The notes under the pieces were generated by a model. That model was not told the origin of the DNA. It did not search any database and saw only the letters and a list, made by a program, of their open reading frames with translations. Positions 50,200-62,300 of a stretch of 64,000 bases of DNA are shown in pieces. Made by a program: the position numbers and the translations under genes. Numbering within the stretch: position 1 is the first letter of the stretch; every line of letters starts with the position of its first letter. Source of the stretch: Acridotheres tristis (lineage: Eukaryota; Chordata; Aves; Passeriformes; Sturnidae); the NCBI GenBank assembly GCA_037013685.1, contig CM072887.1:38801154-38865153 (forward strand), written 5' to 3'.

Positions 50200-50700
50200 C
50201 AGGCAGAAAAACTCACAAACACGTCGGGCGAGCCGAACCGCAGCTCCCTCCTGCCCGGGGAGCGCAGCCCCACAGAGGACAGGGGGCAGTCCGGAGCAGG
50301 GACCCGACCACCACTGCCTCGGGTTCAGATCTCAGCACACCTCGGCACCCTGCGCGCACCCCCCAGGCCGCGTTACCTTCCGCCCGCTCTCCCGGCGCTG
50401 CTCGCAGGAGGTGCCCCGCGCCCGCCCCTCTGCCCAGGCCCGCGCTCGGCCCCGCCCCGGAGGCGGGCAGCAGCACCGCCGCTCCCCGCGGCGGCTGCCC
50501 CGGCGCTGGCCGCGTCTGGGGACGCACAGAGTCGGAGAGCGGCGGCCTCGCTGCCTCCCTGGAGCTTCCCCGCGGCCAGCCGGGCGCCGCGGGAGCAGGC
50601 CCTTGTGAGCGCGGGCAAGAACGGAGCGCCGGGCTGCGAGGAAGTAATTTATGTGGATGTTTTGGTTGGGTTCTTTAGCATATTCAAGCATTATGCTGGT
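50200..50700. promoter_or_regulatory. RNASET2: CpG island with candidate RNASET2 non-coding first exon B
   Basis: Strong GC and CpG density over about 0.5 kb. On the minus strand GGGCGGAAG|GTAACG provides a good donor with exon boundary at 50377. A 5'UTR exon from about 50.5-50.6 kb down to 50377 could splice to 46143. ORFs on both strands here are GC artefacts. Confidence 0.5.
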
Positions 50701-50749
50701 TTCATACTGCGCGTGTGCGCGGCACAGCGGTCTTCGAGAGTGCGATGGG

Positions 50750-52565
50750 GACTCTAAATAGGAGATTACCGACTAATGCAAGCTCAGGGGCTGACACAGG
50801 CGTAGAGAAGTTTGAAATGATAACAACTCGTGTTTGGAAGAAGTAGGAAGTTTCTGAGGAAGGAGTCCCGAGGGATGAGTCAGGACTTGGCTTAGTATTT
50901 TCTCAGCGGTATGTTAAACTATGAAACATATCCTGACCCCTCTTTCTCTGCCGATGCATGAGTCATAAATACAAAGTGTGATTATTAATTACTATTATAT
51001 AGTTTTGAACTACAGGGGGCATGTTACAACCATCCTACATTAATGCACTTAAGGAATATGTAGGCAGATCTGCTTCCACAAGCAAAACAACATTTGTTTT
51101 AAACAGATTAATTACAGTCTTTGTAATAAGATCTTTCTTCAACGTCTCAGTTTTATTAACTGGTAAAATTTTTTTAATTATGTTTATGCATTTACATGGT
51201 AGGAAGAAGGCAAAACTAATTTCTTTGCCTGCCTTTCTGTGGAAACGTGAAAATGTGCTGGATGGAATGAGTGATACATCTTTTGTTGTCTTAAGAGGTA
51301 TCAAAAGTTTCAGAAATTTTCTCGAACAGTTAAAAATAGTGAAGCTCTCCAGCTCCTTGTGAGCAGTGCGGCTGTCCTGCTGCTGAGGACATCAGGGCTC
51401 CATGTGGCACTGAAATCTTTGTCACTGACCATTAAAGCAGTAGATGAGCACACCCAGTTGTTCTCTCGGACTGATTTTTGATTTTATCTTTATCTTAATT
51501 TGCAGACGAGGGGTGAAAACACTGGGCTGTACTGCACGTGCTCTCCAGCCTGCAGGGTCATGTGCTCCAGTGCTAATCTTGTTTGAGATGCAACAGGGAT
51601 TTGCTCTCTGACAAATTACCGCTTTGCACTTTGTGAAAACTGAGCCCAAGGTTCTCACTGGGGTGGTTACAAAGAGAGATCCAAAGCTACTCAGAAATAG
51701 TGTAGGCCTTTATTTAATACATTAGGACAAAGAAGCCACATTTTTATGTTACAGTATAAAATACTGTATGTTAATGAAGGCTGTTATTAAAAATGTTTTT
51801 GTGAAATACACATAGACAATGGACAGCTGCATTGGATATCTATCTCCTTAAGACTTTCTATTTGATTTTTTTTGATTTCTCTGTCTACTATGATCTTTTG
51901 TTTCTCTACTGTCTTTTGTCTCCTGATCTCTGCCTATTAACACTCATGATGCTGTGAAAAAATGACGGAATGTCAGAATATTTGAAAAAATTCTTTTAAA
52001 TTTCATGAAAATTATATTCTCCTCAAAAAATTCTGAACAAATGTGGTAACACCCTAGAATTCTATACGTTTATGTGCTGAAGTGTGTGGCCTGGAGTGTG
52101 CACCTGTCCTCACAGGCTTGGCCAAGTCTTTAGAGCATCCCCGAGCAGTCGGTGCACGTGTTTTATAGCCAGCCTCCCGCAGCTTCGCCCGGGAGCTGTA
52201 CGTGCTCCCTTGGAGCATTCCTAACTTACGAAATTATTTCTCATATAAAACTTCTCTTCAAGAAAAATTATAAGCATTTCAGCGTGGAAAAAATGTCACA
52301 TGTAGTGCTGCAGAGAAAGCAATACAATTTACAAAGCTCTATTATACTTCTTGTTTTAAGGAGCAGCAACGAACATACTTGTTACGAAACGAAGGCTCCA
52401 AAAGCCCCTTTTGGTGCTGTTCAGGTATCCTTGTGGGCAGCAGAGCAGGCGGGTGAGACCTTGCCCGGAGCCCGGTGCTGCCCTCAGAAGCTGCTGCAGC
52501 GAGCGTGGCCCCGGTACGGGGGCTGCTCCCGCCTTCAGCCCGAACGCTGCGACTGCCAGCTGTGG
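50750..52565. other. Intergenic between RNASET2 and CEP43
   Basis: Divergent intergenic DNA of mixed composition. A 113-codon plus-strand frame (51021-51362) and an 89-codon minus-strand frame overlap each other without any recognisable protein. GC content rises from about 52.4 kb toward the CEP43 island. Confidence 0.5.
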
Positions 52566-52569
52566 GAGC

Positions 52570-52890
52570 TGGCGTTCTCCAAGCGCTTCTCCAGCTTTGA
52601 CCGGCTCCCTGCTGTGAACACTTACTTCCCTGGGGAGCCCTGGCTTTGGGCCTGCTCCAGTGCCTAACCACTCTCTGGATGAAAACATTTTCCTAATATC
52701 TAACCTAAATCGCCCGCGACTCAGCTTCGTGCCGTTCCTTTAGTCCTGTCGCTGATCAGCACAGAGAGATCGCTGCGTGTCCCTCTCCTTCCCCTCACAA
52801 GGAAGTTGTAGACTGTGCTGACACGTCCCCTCAGTCTCCTCCAGGCTGAACAGACCAAACGAGCTCAGCCGCTCCTCCTGTGGTTCCCTG
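52570..52890 (-). mobile_element. CR1 LINE remnant next to CEP43 promoter
   Basis: On the minus strand this follows the CR1 3' region closely: a GAGCGGCTGAG segment, CAGCCTGGAGGAGACTGAGG, then TTTAGGTTAGATATTAGGAAAA and a diverged GGCACTGGAGCAGGC. It is truncated at both ends and non-coding. Its 5' end abuts the CEP43 CpG island. Confidence 0.85.
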
Positions 52891-53235
52891 GGTTCGAGCT
52901 TGGCGGGAGAAAAGGAGGGACGCAGGGCGGGTCTGAGGGGCCGCTCACGGGCGCGGGGGCCGCGCAGTTCAGCCGTTACCGCCGCCCCCTCTTTGAACTT
53001 CCCGCCCGCCGCCCGCGCTGCACCTTCGCCGCCGCAGTTTCCAGGCTCGGCGGGCGGCAAAAGCGCCGGGTGGCCGCGGCCTCCCTGCATCCTCTCTCGG
53101 GGCGGTACTGAGGGTGGCCACCGGTCTGGTCCGCCCCGTTCCCTCGGGTCCGCCCTAGGCTGGTGCCTCCGGTGGCGGCGAATCTGCCGGGCCGGTCCCG
53201 CCGCTAGCGCGGTTTGGGCGGTTGTCAGGGAGAAG

Positions 53236-53247
53236 CAAGATGGCGGC
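53236..53247 (+). promoter_or_regulatory. YY1-type motif over the CEP43 start codon
   Basis: CAAGATGGCGGC matches the classic YY1 consensus (AANATGGCGGC). The ATG within it is the CEP43 initiator codon. Such sites lie just downstream of the start site in many housekeeping genes, implying a short 5'UTR here. Confidence 0.6.
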
Positions 53248-53329
53248 CGCGGCGGCGGAGGAGGACACGGAGCTGCGGGACCTGCTGGTGCAGACGCTGG
53301 AGAGCAGCGGGGTGCTCAATAAGATTAAG
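53240..53329 (+). CDS. CEP43: CEP43 exon 1 (coding part)
   Basis: Thirty codons from ATG at 53240 ending ...GVLNKIK, phase 0. The donor is GTGTGC, weaker than consensus at +4 and +6, but the preceding AAG is ideal. The ATG is chosen because the family begins M-A-A-x-A before EEDTELRDLL. The frame is open upstream without another ATG nearby. Confidence 0.96.
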
Positions 53330-56300
53330 GTGTGCGAAGAAGAGCCTCCCGCCGGCGGGGAGCGTTGGCTGGCGCTGGCGGCGCCTCGCGGCCCTGCGGA
53401 GTGTGGGAGGAACGAGGCTGCGTCCCCCCTCACTGCCGCTTGCAGCCGGTATTCCCGGCTGGAGCGATCCCTCGGCGTCGCGGCCTGGCGGTGGCGCCTG
53501 CTTTCCCCATGGTGTTCGCTGGCCGCTCGTGGCGGAGCTGGTGCGAGGGCCCGGGGCCTGATCGTCGCACGGCGCTGCCCCGCGGCCGCGGGAATTCGGG
53601 ATCCCCCCGGGCGGGCAGAGCGAGGGGAACGTGGGCAGCCCGGGCCCGGCTGTGCGCTTTCGCTCCCCGGTACCGTGCGGCCGCAAGAGCTCCCTGGCTG
53701 CCGCCAGACTGGCTGGGAGCAGTGCAGTGGGCAGCAGCGTGGTGCCGGACGGGGCGGGTGAAGTTAATACCTGCTTCGATATGGAAAGCCCTTTCTGAAA
53801 ATTTCAAGCGGGAGTTGTGGGTCGCTATTTAAGCACTTGTTCTTCTTGAGTGTGGGTTGCTTCAGTTGTACCTTGAAGGCTTGCTAAGTCTGGAAACTCT
53901 CAGGACATGCTACCTGCTTACAGGGAACAAATAACGCTATGTTAAGAAAATATACGGAGGATAGTGAAGTGCACACTGCTAATGAGTCTGTGGTGCAGCC
54001 TGAGCCTGAGTCAGAAAGGGTAGGAAAATTGGTTCCTTGGATTCTTGTTCAAATTAAAAGCTTCCAGCAATAATTAACTATTGTGTATCATAGAGTGCAA
54101 CACAGGTATGGAAGCCTAAAAATAAATGGGTTTCCTTCAAGGCTGGAGGAGAAATCAAGTATAGCTTTCAGATCAGAGATGGTGGTGTATATCTAAAAGT
54201 GCTCTTCTTTAAGTCTCCAGAGGTGGATGGTCAATGCTGATATTTCAAGAGCAGTTCAACAACTGAAGTGGTTTATGGAAGTGGGAGCATCTTTGTGTAT
54301 GTACTTTCAAGTTTAGTGTATTTGGAGCTAGTCATACTTTTCAGCAAAATAATATTCAAAACCATGTTGTTTGTCCCTTTCAGATGGGTGCTCCTTATGT
54401 AAGTTCTGTAAGTGAATTAAGATTTTAGCTTAAGTAACTGTGTTCTGAGTAGTGAGACATTTCTCATAGATGTCAGAGAGGCCTTTTGGGCCACCTGTTA
54501 ACCACTCACATGCTGTTAAACAATGCAAATATGATGATAGTAAAATTTTAATTTTAGAAAGCACGGCAAGGCAATTGGGTCACATTGAGCTCACGAACTG
54601 TAGTTTCTTAATTCCCACCTTTGTGTAGTATGTAAATTTTCATACTATGGTTCCCGGTCCATTGAGTTTTATGTGAATAACTTTATTGCAGTTCGCTATT
54701 CTATAATGCTTAAAGCGTGTGGTATCCAATGGTGTGTAAGGTGCCATTACCGCAAATTAGCATATTAGAAAAATACAAAATGCAGCCTCCTTGAGACAGA
54801 TTATGTCTTTCTTTAATACAAGGCATTGCTGTTAAATGACTGATATGCTTATAGCTAAGGCTCTTGACTGGAAAAACTAATGGTGGTTTTTTACTTAGCT
54901 GTAAACCTTAATTGTCATGTGAGTTTGATGAGTGTTGATTGGCAATGTTAATGACTTACACATTTTGTTCTACTATTACCTGACAAAAAGCCTGTTGCTG
55001 GAAGAATTAAGCTTGAACAAGGCTTCTTAAACTGTCATCTTTTAATTGAAATTAGATTATACCATCCATTAAAAAAATTGCAGTCATCCTTTTATTAAAA
55101 TTAATTAAACTTGATTTTGTTCAATAGTGTTTATCTATTATGTGTGAATTTTTTTATTATGTGGTAGAACATTTACATGTTATTGAAACTGATGCTTATT
55201 TTATACTTTAGAATGAGAACTGACCACTTTTCAAGATGGATGAGGCTAGAAAGCTACAAATAAAGTATATGTGGTTCATTGAAGTAGCTACATTAAGGAG
55301 AAAAATATGTGGTCAATGTATAGCTGCATTGGTATGAAACGCTGGAAGGACTAGAATTCAAGGGGAATTATTTCAGTGGATAGAATGTATCAGAGACACA
55401 TTCTGTAACGTATTGAGAGTAATTCTTAGAAAGGAATTTATTGTCATAATTTAGTTCTCTACTAAAATACGATTTTATAATGGCTTGCTGTTTATTAGTT
55501 TATTCTTATTTAGAGATACAATTTCTTGGATGCATTGGGGTTGATGTAAATTATTTAGCTGAAAAAACGTTACTTATATGACATTTTAAAAATTTGTTAA
55601 TGATTTTTGTATTTGTCTTAAAGTTTGAGCACTGGAGTAATTAATAAAGTAATATTGAGAAAACTGGAAGTTGTATAAATGTATTTGCTGCTTGCAGTTG
55701 AGAATTCCCTGTATTCTCTAAACTGCAATATGTGTGAATATATATACACACATAAATATGTATATAGTACAGCTGTATACTATATATAGTTTGTTGATCA
55801 TTGGAATTAGTCTGATGAATAAAACAGCTTTCTAATGAATTCTGTAAACACACAATATAACTGTAGATATTTGTATTTCAGTGAAAATTATCACTGTTTC
55901 CATGTGATAGTGTACAAATAGGGGTGTTCTGTCTTGAAGAGAATGTGATCTTTCTCCTAGGGAAGCTGTCGTCATTGAGCAAGAGGAGCCATTATGCTCC
56001 TTGTGTATTTCTTTGTTATTTTATTTTGTTTTGGTTTATATCTTTTAATCTTTTGCTTTGGAATAATTTAAGTTTATATTACCTGAATTTCACATCTTCT
56101 CTGGAACTTGCTATTGCTACAGTTACATGAAGGGGTAGCATCACTAATGTCACATGCCTAGTAAAGCTTTTGGCCAGGTGGTAGTGCTAATTTCTTACTA
56201 ATCTGCTTCAAAACCTGGACAGCTGAGGTACAGGACCTGGACAGCTGAGGTACAGGCAAGTGGTGTGACGTTAGAGGGGATAAAAGTACTATTTTTTAAT

Positions 56301-59300
56301 ATGAGCATGTGCACAGGTCAGTCAAAGTTGTCCTGTTTGCTTTTGCATCTTCGATCCATGTAGGATAATGAACAGTGCTTTTCAGTGTCTTATCACATGC
56401 TGAAAGATGAGAACCTTTACAGCCTTTGCAGCTGGAGATCACAGGGAAGGTACTACTGGGTAAAGTTGGTGGAGATGTTGCCGGTTATGGTTTGACACCA
56501 GCCTTGGATTTGTGATGCATATAGACTGGTAGAGGTTTTTATCCTGGTTCACACAGAGGTTTAGCCTGGGTTGGTCACCAGCAGTTAAACAGCTCAATGT
56601 TCTGCCATGTCTCTTTCCAGAGCAATGCATCTGCTCTGTATCTACCAAGGTATATGACAATTCTTTTGGAGTTAGGAAGTGGAGATGCTGAAAGTTGTGC
56701 AAAAAGGTGCCCATATGCCACTAAATTTTACAAATGTGAGAGATTGTTTATGCTTGAGCATGCATGGGGCTGTTCCACAGTGCTGGAGCAGATGGCAGTT
56801 ACACATTCCTGTGCTATAGCTGGAAGGTCTCTGAGCATTACCCTGCAAAATCTTATGCATTACTTTAATAATTTTACTGCCCTAAATCACACATTTAACC
56901 ACACCATCCTCTGATGCACATCTTGTGAGTGCAAGCTTGCAGGAGATTTTGCACCTTCAGCTGGCCCACTGCAGATCTCTGAAGTGTCTCCCATATTGGC
57001 ACTTGCTGAACTTGCCTACCCCTTGATTCTATGGGAATACATAATGTTGTCTATATGGCTTCAAAAACTGTGTGTTAAGCTGCTGAAGTGGGTTGAGAAG
57101 AATGGTTGAATTTGCATTTGGCAGGCTGAAATATATATTTTGGTTTCTGCTAGTGGGTCTTGGATGAAAAAAGAAGCCCAGGACTTCCTCTGCAAAAGCT
57201 GCAGAACTCGAAGAGTTTGTAGAAATGTTGAGAGATGCACGAAGCAGACAGCAAGGCACTGCTAGCTAGCAGACAATGTCATACTCAACTGTGCTATAGG
57301 TACAAAGCATTTTATGAAGCTAAAGTTCACACTTCTTTACCTAATATTCCACAGCATTTGGAGAACAGTGTTGGACAACCATTGCTCATTCACAGAAAAT
57401 ACTGCCCCAGGAATAGAAAGTATGAATAAAGTTTGATAGGAAAAATTATTTTGATGAGATCTCTTTGGAAGGTGTTGGGATATTGGGATTGAAGGTGAAT
57501 TGTGTAGCTGTACAAAGGAGACAGAATGCAAGGAGAAAGCCATATCTAGAATTTGTACTTATTATAAGAAGTCATCTTGGCCACTGATGTGCCTACATCC
57601 TTTGAGGTGTAGGAATGTGTTTGAAGTTTACAAGTATTTTCCTGTTGGAAAACATTGTCTCAAGTTTTATCTTGGGAAAATCAGATCTCTTGTTGAAATC
57701 CTGGACAAATCTATTCTAGCACAATCAAATACTACCAAAAACACTCCCAGAAATTCCATAGACATGCTAATTACTATTCATTTTGGAGCCTGCAAGTGTG
57801 AGGTAGTTCAAGGTTACAGGTCATCCTTCAGTCCTGAATGGTCTCTGTCTTATCCTTTCACTTTTCATCCAGTATCTGCTATGTAAGATGCTGTGGATGG
57901 CTTTACAAGCATACTGCTAAATCAGACCAATAACCTTGTTAATGTAGGTGCTTCTTGTCTTCCTATTAAAAGCATATTTCCAAATTAGACAGGCATTTTT
58001 TGAGATGCCACCTAAAAAGTGTATTTGGGGAGTTCTTGAGATAGTAAGAACTTATCTGCTTTTCCAGGGAGCTACAGGTTAAGGGAGCTGTTTTCATGGA
58101 CAGTACTTAAGGTACATGCAAAAGGGCCTCTGTTTGGAATAGGGTAAACTTGCCCAGGTTCTAAAGAGGAATACTGTAGTACAGTGCAGAAAACATGCTT
58201 TTTTCATCGACTTCAATTTCTGATTTATAGTACAACAACAGTCAGTAAAAACTAGTGTTGTCTGATGAGCTGTAAATGCCTGGGAGGAAAATGGGAAATT
58301 TAATTTTGTTTCAAAACACTGACCCATACATTTCTCTAACACAGACAGATTTGTCACATACAATGATAGCCTTGCTTGTTTTAGCCAAGTTCAGTGAAAC
58401 CAAATTGCTGTTTCATTGACATGAGCTCTTGCCTGATAAAGCTACTTAGGGATAGAAGAGAATGGGTATCTGTCACAGTATGAGAAAGAAGTCTGTAGGC
58501 TTGATGGATGTAAGAGTGATGGACACTTACTCATCAACATCTGTCTCTGATGACATAACCCTGTTTTATTGAAGATTTAGAAATAATATGGATGGGGAAT
58601 TAGAATATCAAGATTTGGTCTGCTTTACTACTAGACAGTGAATAAAATTATTCACGGTGTATTTGGATTTTGTTGGATACTGCTAGCAGAATGAGGCAGT
58701 GTGGAATAGGGAGTTATGGAAAATAAGAGCAGATTGTAACATTGTATGAAACACCTATTGGGCTGGTGCCAAAGGCTACTAGGGCAAAGAGAATTACAAT
58801 CTCTTCATACCTATTAAAAACAAAAGAAGTGTGAGAAGAAGACTGTAAGTGCATTAATCTGTGTAATTATATAAACGTATCTGCTAGTGGGAGCAAACTG
58901 CTGTGGCAATTGCAATCTCTGGTGTTCAAATTCTCTATGGCTCAGGTCCTGAAAAGCCTACATGACATTGTCCATCCGACTGGTGTAGTATCATTCATCT
59001 TGTAGTAGTAGGGTGATTATTCCTTTGGCCTCAGCTTTGTTATTTTTGCTTTTTACTTTCTTCTGCATGAAGTTGAGAATTACTGCTTTAACCTCACACA
59101 AATTCTAGTGTATGGTTCTTTGTCTAAATTTATTGAGATGGTATTTTGAGAATATTGTGCTATGGTCTGAGCAGTATGCACCTCAAAGGATGAAGGTCAA
59201 TGTGTTGCAGTAGTGTAAACTTTCCTTGTGGGAAGAGTACAGGAACGTGTAACTTCAAACACTGCGATGCTTGCAGGACTGGAGGGTCGATTGCAGGGCT

Positions 59301-62300
59301 GTGTATCTGTGGAAAGGCTTTAGGGTTGTATTATAGATGATGCAGGTAAGATAAAGAGGGGTGTAAAAACCAGTGGCATTGTCTTCTGGTGGTCATCTCC
59401 TGACCTTAAGTTTATTAATTGGGCAGTAAAATAAAAAAAGTGAACCAGCTATTCGTGGGGAAAGACAGCATCTGAGAGAAATTGACCGTGTGTCATTAAA
59501 TAAATAGGAAAAGGAAGAAATGCACCTCCATTAGTAATTAAAAGCTATTTGATTGGACATAGAGGAGTGGAGCAAGCAAACCATCTCAGTTAAGTGGAAA
59601 AAAAAAGTGACAATTTGATATTGTTCCAGAATTTCAGAACCGGTTGAACTCTGGATTAGCTGATGTACTGGCAACTACTTTCAGACAACTTTATTCTCCA
59701 GTCCCATGATCCAGACCATTAGGGGGGTTTGCCCCTACCCCCATGCATAGGCTGGTGTGTTTTGTTTTGAACAGTTGTAACAGCCAGTCAGGAATTCTTT
59801 GTTATTTTTATTATCCTCTTATGTAAATATATTTGGTTTCTGTAGCCTAAGTGACAAAGAAAGCCTTGCAACTGTTTCAAGTTTGTGTTAGTGAGGTAGA
59901 ACTAAATAAACAAGTTGTTAGCTGCTGGTTGCAAAGTTAAATGAAAACTGATTTTGTAAGAATAATATTTAAGTTAATGGGGTGTGTAAAAGGTTTCACC
60001 AATTGACAACTGTACCTCAACACCTGAAAAAAGGTAATAATCAAGAAATTAATTGCTTATAAGAGGATTTTCTGACTGAATGCTGTATCCCAGCAACTGA
60101 AAAAATGTGATTGCAGTGTCAGTATGACCATTGCCTATAATTGTAGTAAGCATTTTACTCTTCTTTTGGTGAGAAATCCTTTTAGCTTTTTTGCATTGTT
60201 TTTTGTCCTTCAACTAGGGGTCCAAAGAGGAATTTCCTTGAAAAAGAAGTGTTTGTTTTTCTCATGAAGGGTGTTTGGGTTTTTTTATTTGGTTGTTTTT
60301 TGGATGAGATTTGTTTGTTTGTTAGGGTTTGATGTTTGGGGGTTTTTTTTTGTTTGTATGGGTTTCTTTTTTTTTTTAGTTGGTTGGTTTTTTGTTTGGT
60401 TGGTTTTGGGTTTTTTTGCTTTGTTGGGGTTTCTTTATGGATGGGCATTTGCTTTTGGTTTTATTTTTTGGGGGAAAGGACCAGTTACTTAATGTTTAGT
60501 TACCTCTTGTAATATATATGAGAAAGTCCAGACATTCTTCATATTGGTTTTATTCCTAGTTATGGAAATAAATTTTAAATTCTGCTATTTTTTTGCTGTT
60601 GAGAGAACTTTAATATTCTAGTTTATTACTGCCCAGCTTACTTCAAAATGTTAGATTAAGAGTTGATTAAGTGGCAAAGTAATTCATCAAATATTTGTTA
60701 TCCATTACTCATTCAGTGAAAGCAGAAAAAACTGTAGTGCTTACAAAAATTTTTACAAAGTAGACAAGGCTTAAGCTTCAATATCCAAAGTAGTCCTTAG
60801 AAGAATTCCGATTCTTTATAATAATATGTTTAGAATCAGGTAGGTAAACCATTACTATCAGGAGTATTTGAATGACTGTGATCATCTTCTTTTCCTTGAG
60901 AAATTCTGGGGTTTTGAGTGTAATCTGACAAGAAATCATAGCAATTTGTATATCCTAATGTTTAGTTTTTAATGGGTTATTACAGCCTATTTGTTTGTAT
61001 TTCCTGAATGAATTGTAAATGAAGGGTAGATGTTCTGGAGTTGCCTGAAAGAGATGGATGTTAAACTCTCCGAAGAAACTAATAGGAGATAATTTAGGTA
61101 CTTTGAAACATTTTTATGTACAAAGAAATAATTTAGGATGTCTTGTATCAAATTATGCTGCCCCCTGCCTTGTTCTCAGAGTGGAAACTATTATTTATCT
61201 GCCTCAAGTAACATTGCCTGTAATCTTAAGTGTTTTAATTGCACTGATAGAGATTACAGTCCATGCCAAGTTGCTTGAGGAGAAACAAATAGCTGTAAAG
61301 CTACTTGCTAGCTCTTTGCATCCTATTTGCTTAGGAAAAAAAGTGCTTGTAGAAATGTTGTTTGTTTTGTTTTTTATTTGGCAGGCAGAGTTACGAGCAG
61401 CTGTGTTTTTGGCATTAGAAGAACAAGAGAAAGTAGAGGTAAGAGAACCTTAAAAAATAAATCAGAAAAAACATCCTTTGTGTAGAATTAAATATAATAG
61501 CTTTAATACTTTCTATTTATGAAATGTAACAAGATGAAAAGATGTATTTCTGCATAAGATTCAAAAGAACACAAAACAGGACTATCAGGGTGTTTCCTGA
61601 TGTTTAAAAATGAGAATTGTTAAATAGCCTTTTGAAATTATAATTTTAAGTGCCTGTCTCTGCTGGGTTTATATGGCTTCTGTCCAGTTGACCAGAATAG
61701 CTAAATATTTTCTCCATCAAATACATTTTTTACAAAAGATATTTACTTGACTGATCAAGATTTTATCAAATTGGAATAATGTCTTTTGAAATTGAAAATA
61801 CTGTATTGAGGTGCTTTGAGAAGTGTAGTTCAAAGGCAGTTTAGTCCAGTAAAATGCCAATGCTCATGCTTATGGTATTTCCCATAAGGATGTTGTAGGC
61901 TTGCTTCAGAAAAATTTGCTTTAACACTTAAGGATGAATTCTCAATAAGGAGATGGACTATGTACTGACACTTTGGCAATATATTAATATTAAAGGAATG
62001 AGATACTGATTCATGATTGCATAACAGTACTGCTGTGGTATACAGATACCAGTTTTGTGACCTCTTCTACTACCGACTTTGCTTCATTTCCTCTGTCTTT
62101 CCGTTTTCTAGAATGGGGAAGTAGAGTGCTGTATGTCCAGCCTCTCTGCTTCAAAAGGAGAGGAATGTAAAATTGTTCTATTCCTCTACTGGTTAGATGG
62201 TTGTGCTCTTTCTGGAAAAGTGCTTAACTGAAACAGGCAATATTGGGATGTTAGTAAGGATGGGAAGTAGTTATTCTATGATATGAGATTCCATATTCCA

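Larger units (their letters stand above)
52890..53770. promoter_or_regulatory. CpG island: CEP43 promoter and exon 1
   Basis: Dense CpG and GC from the edge of the CR1 remnant through exon 1 and about 0.4 kb into intron 1. TATA-less. It contains several long overlapping GC-driven ORFs on both strands that are not genes. Confidence 0.85.
53330..61384 (+). other. CEP43 intron 1
   Basis: Eight kilobases, AT-rich after the island. It contains a hairpin-like AT palindrome (55761-55786), a 22-bp tandem duplication (56213-56256) and a long T/G-only tract (about 60268-60475). No nested gene or recognised interspersed repeat was seen. Confidence 0.65.

Noticed and set aside
50159..50691. ORFs of 81-149 codons on both strands near 50.4 kb
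   Set aside because: Arg/Pro/Ala-rich translations of a CpG island with no recognisable protein and no conserved frame evident.
52152..52667. 171-codon plus-strand ORF upstream of CEP43
   Set aside because: Runs partly through an antisense CR1 remnant; no recognisable protein or start context.
53214..53832. Long plus-strand ORFs running from CEP43 exon 1 into the intron, and antisense ORFs
   Set aside because: Intron readthrough in GC-rich DNA; the true exon ends at 53329, as the match to vertebrate FOP resumes at 61385.
60182..60492. Lys-rich minus-strand and Phe/Gly/Val-rich plus-strand ORFs
   Set aside because: Products of the T/G low-complexity tract.
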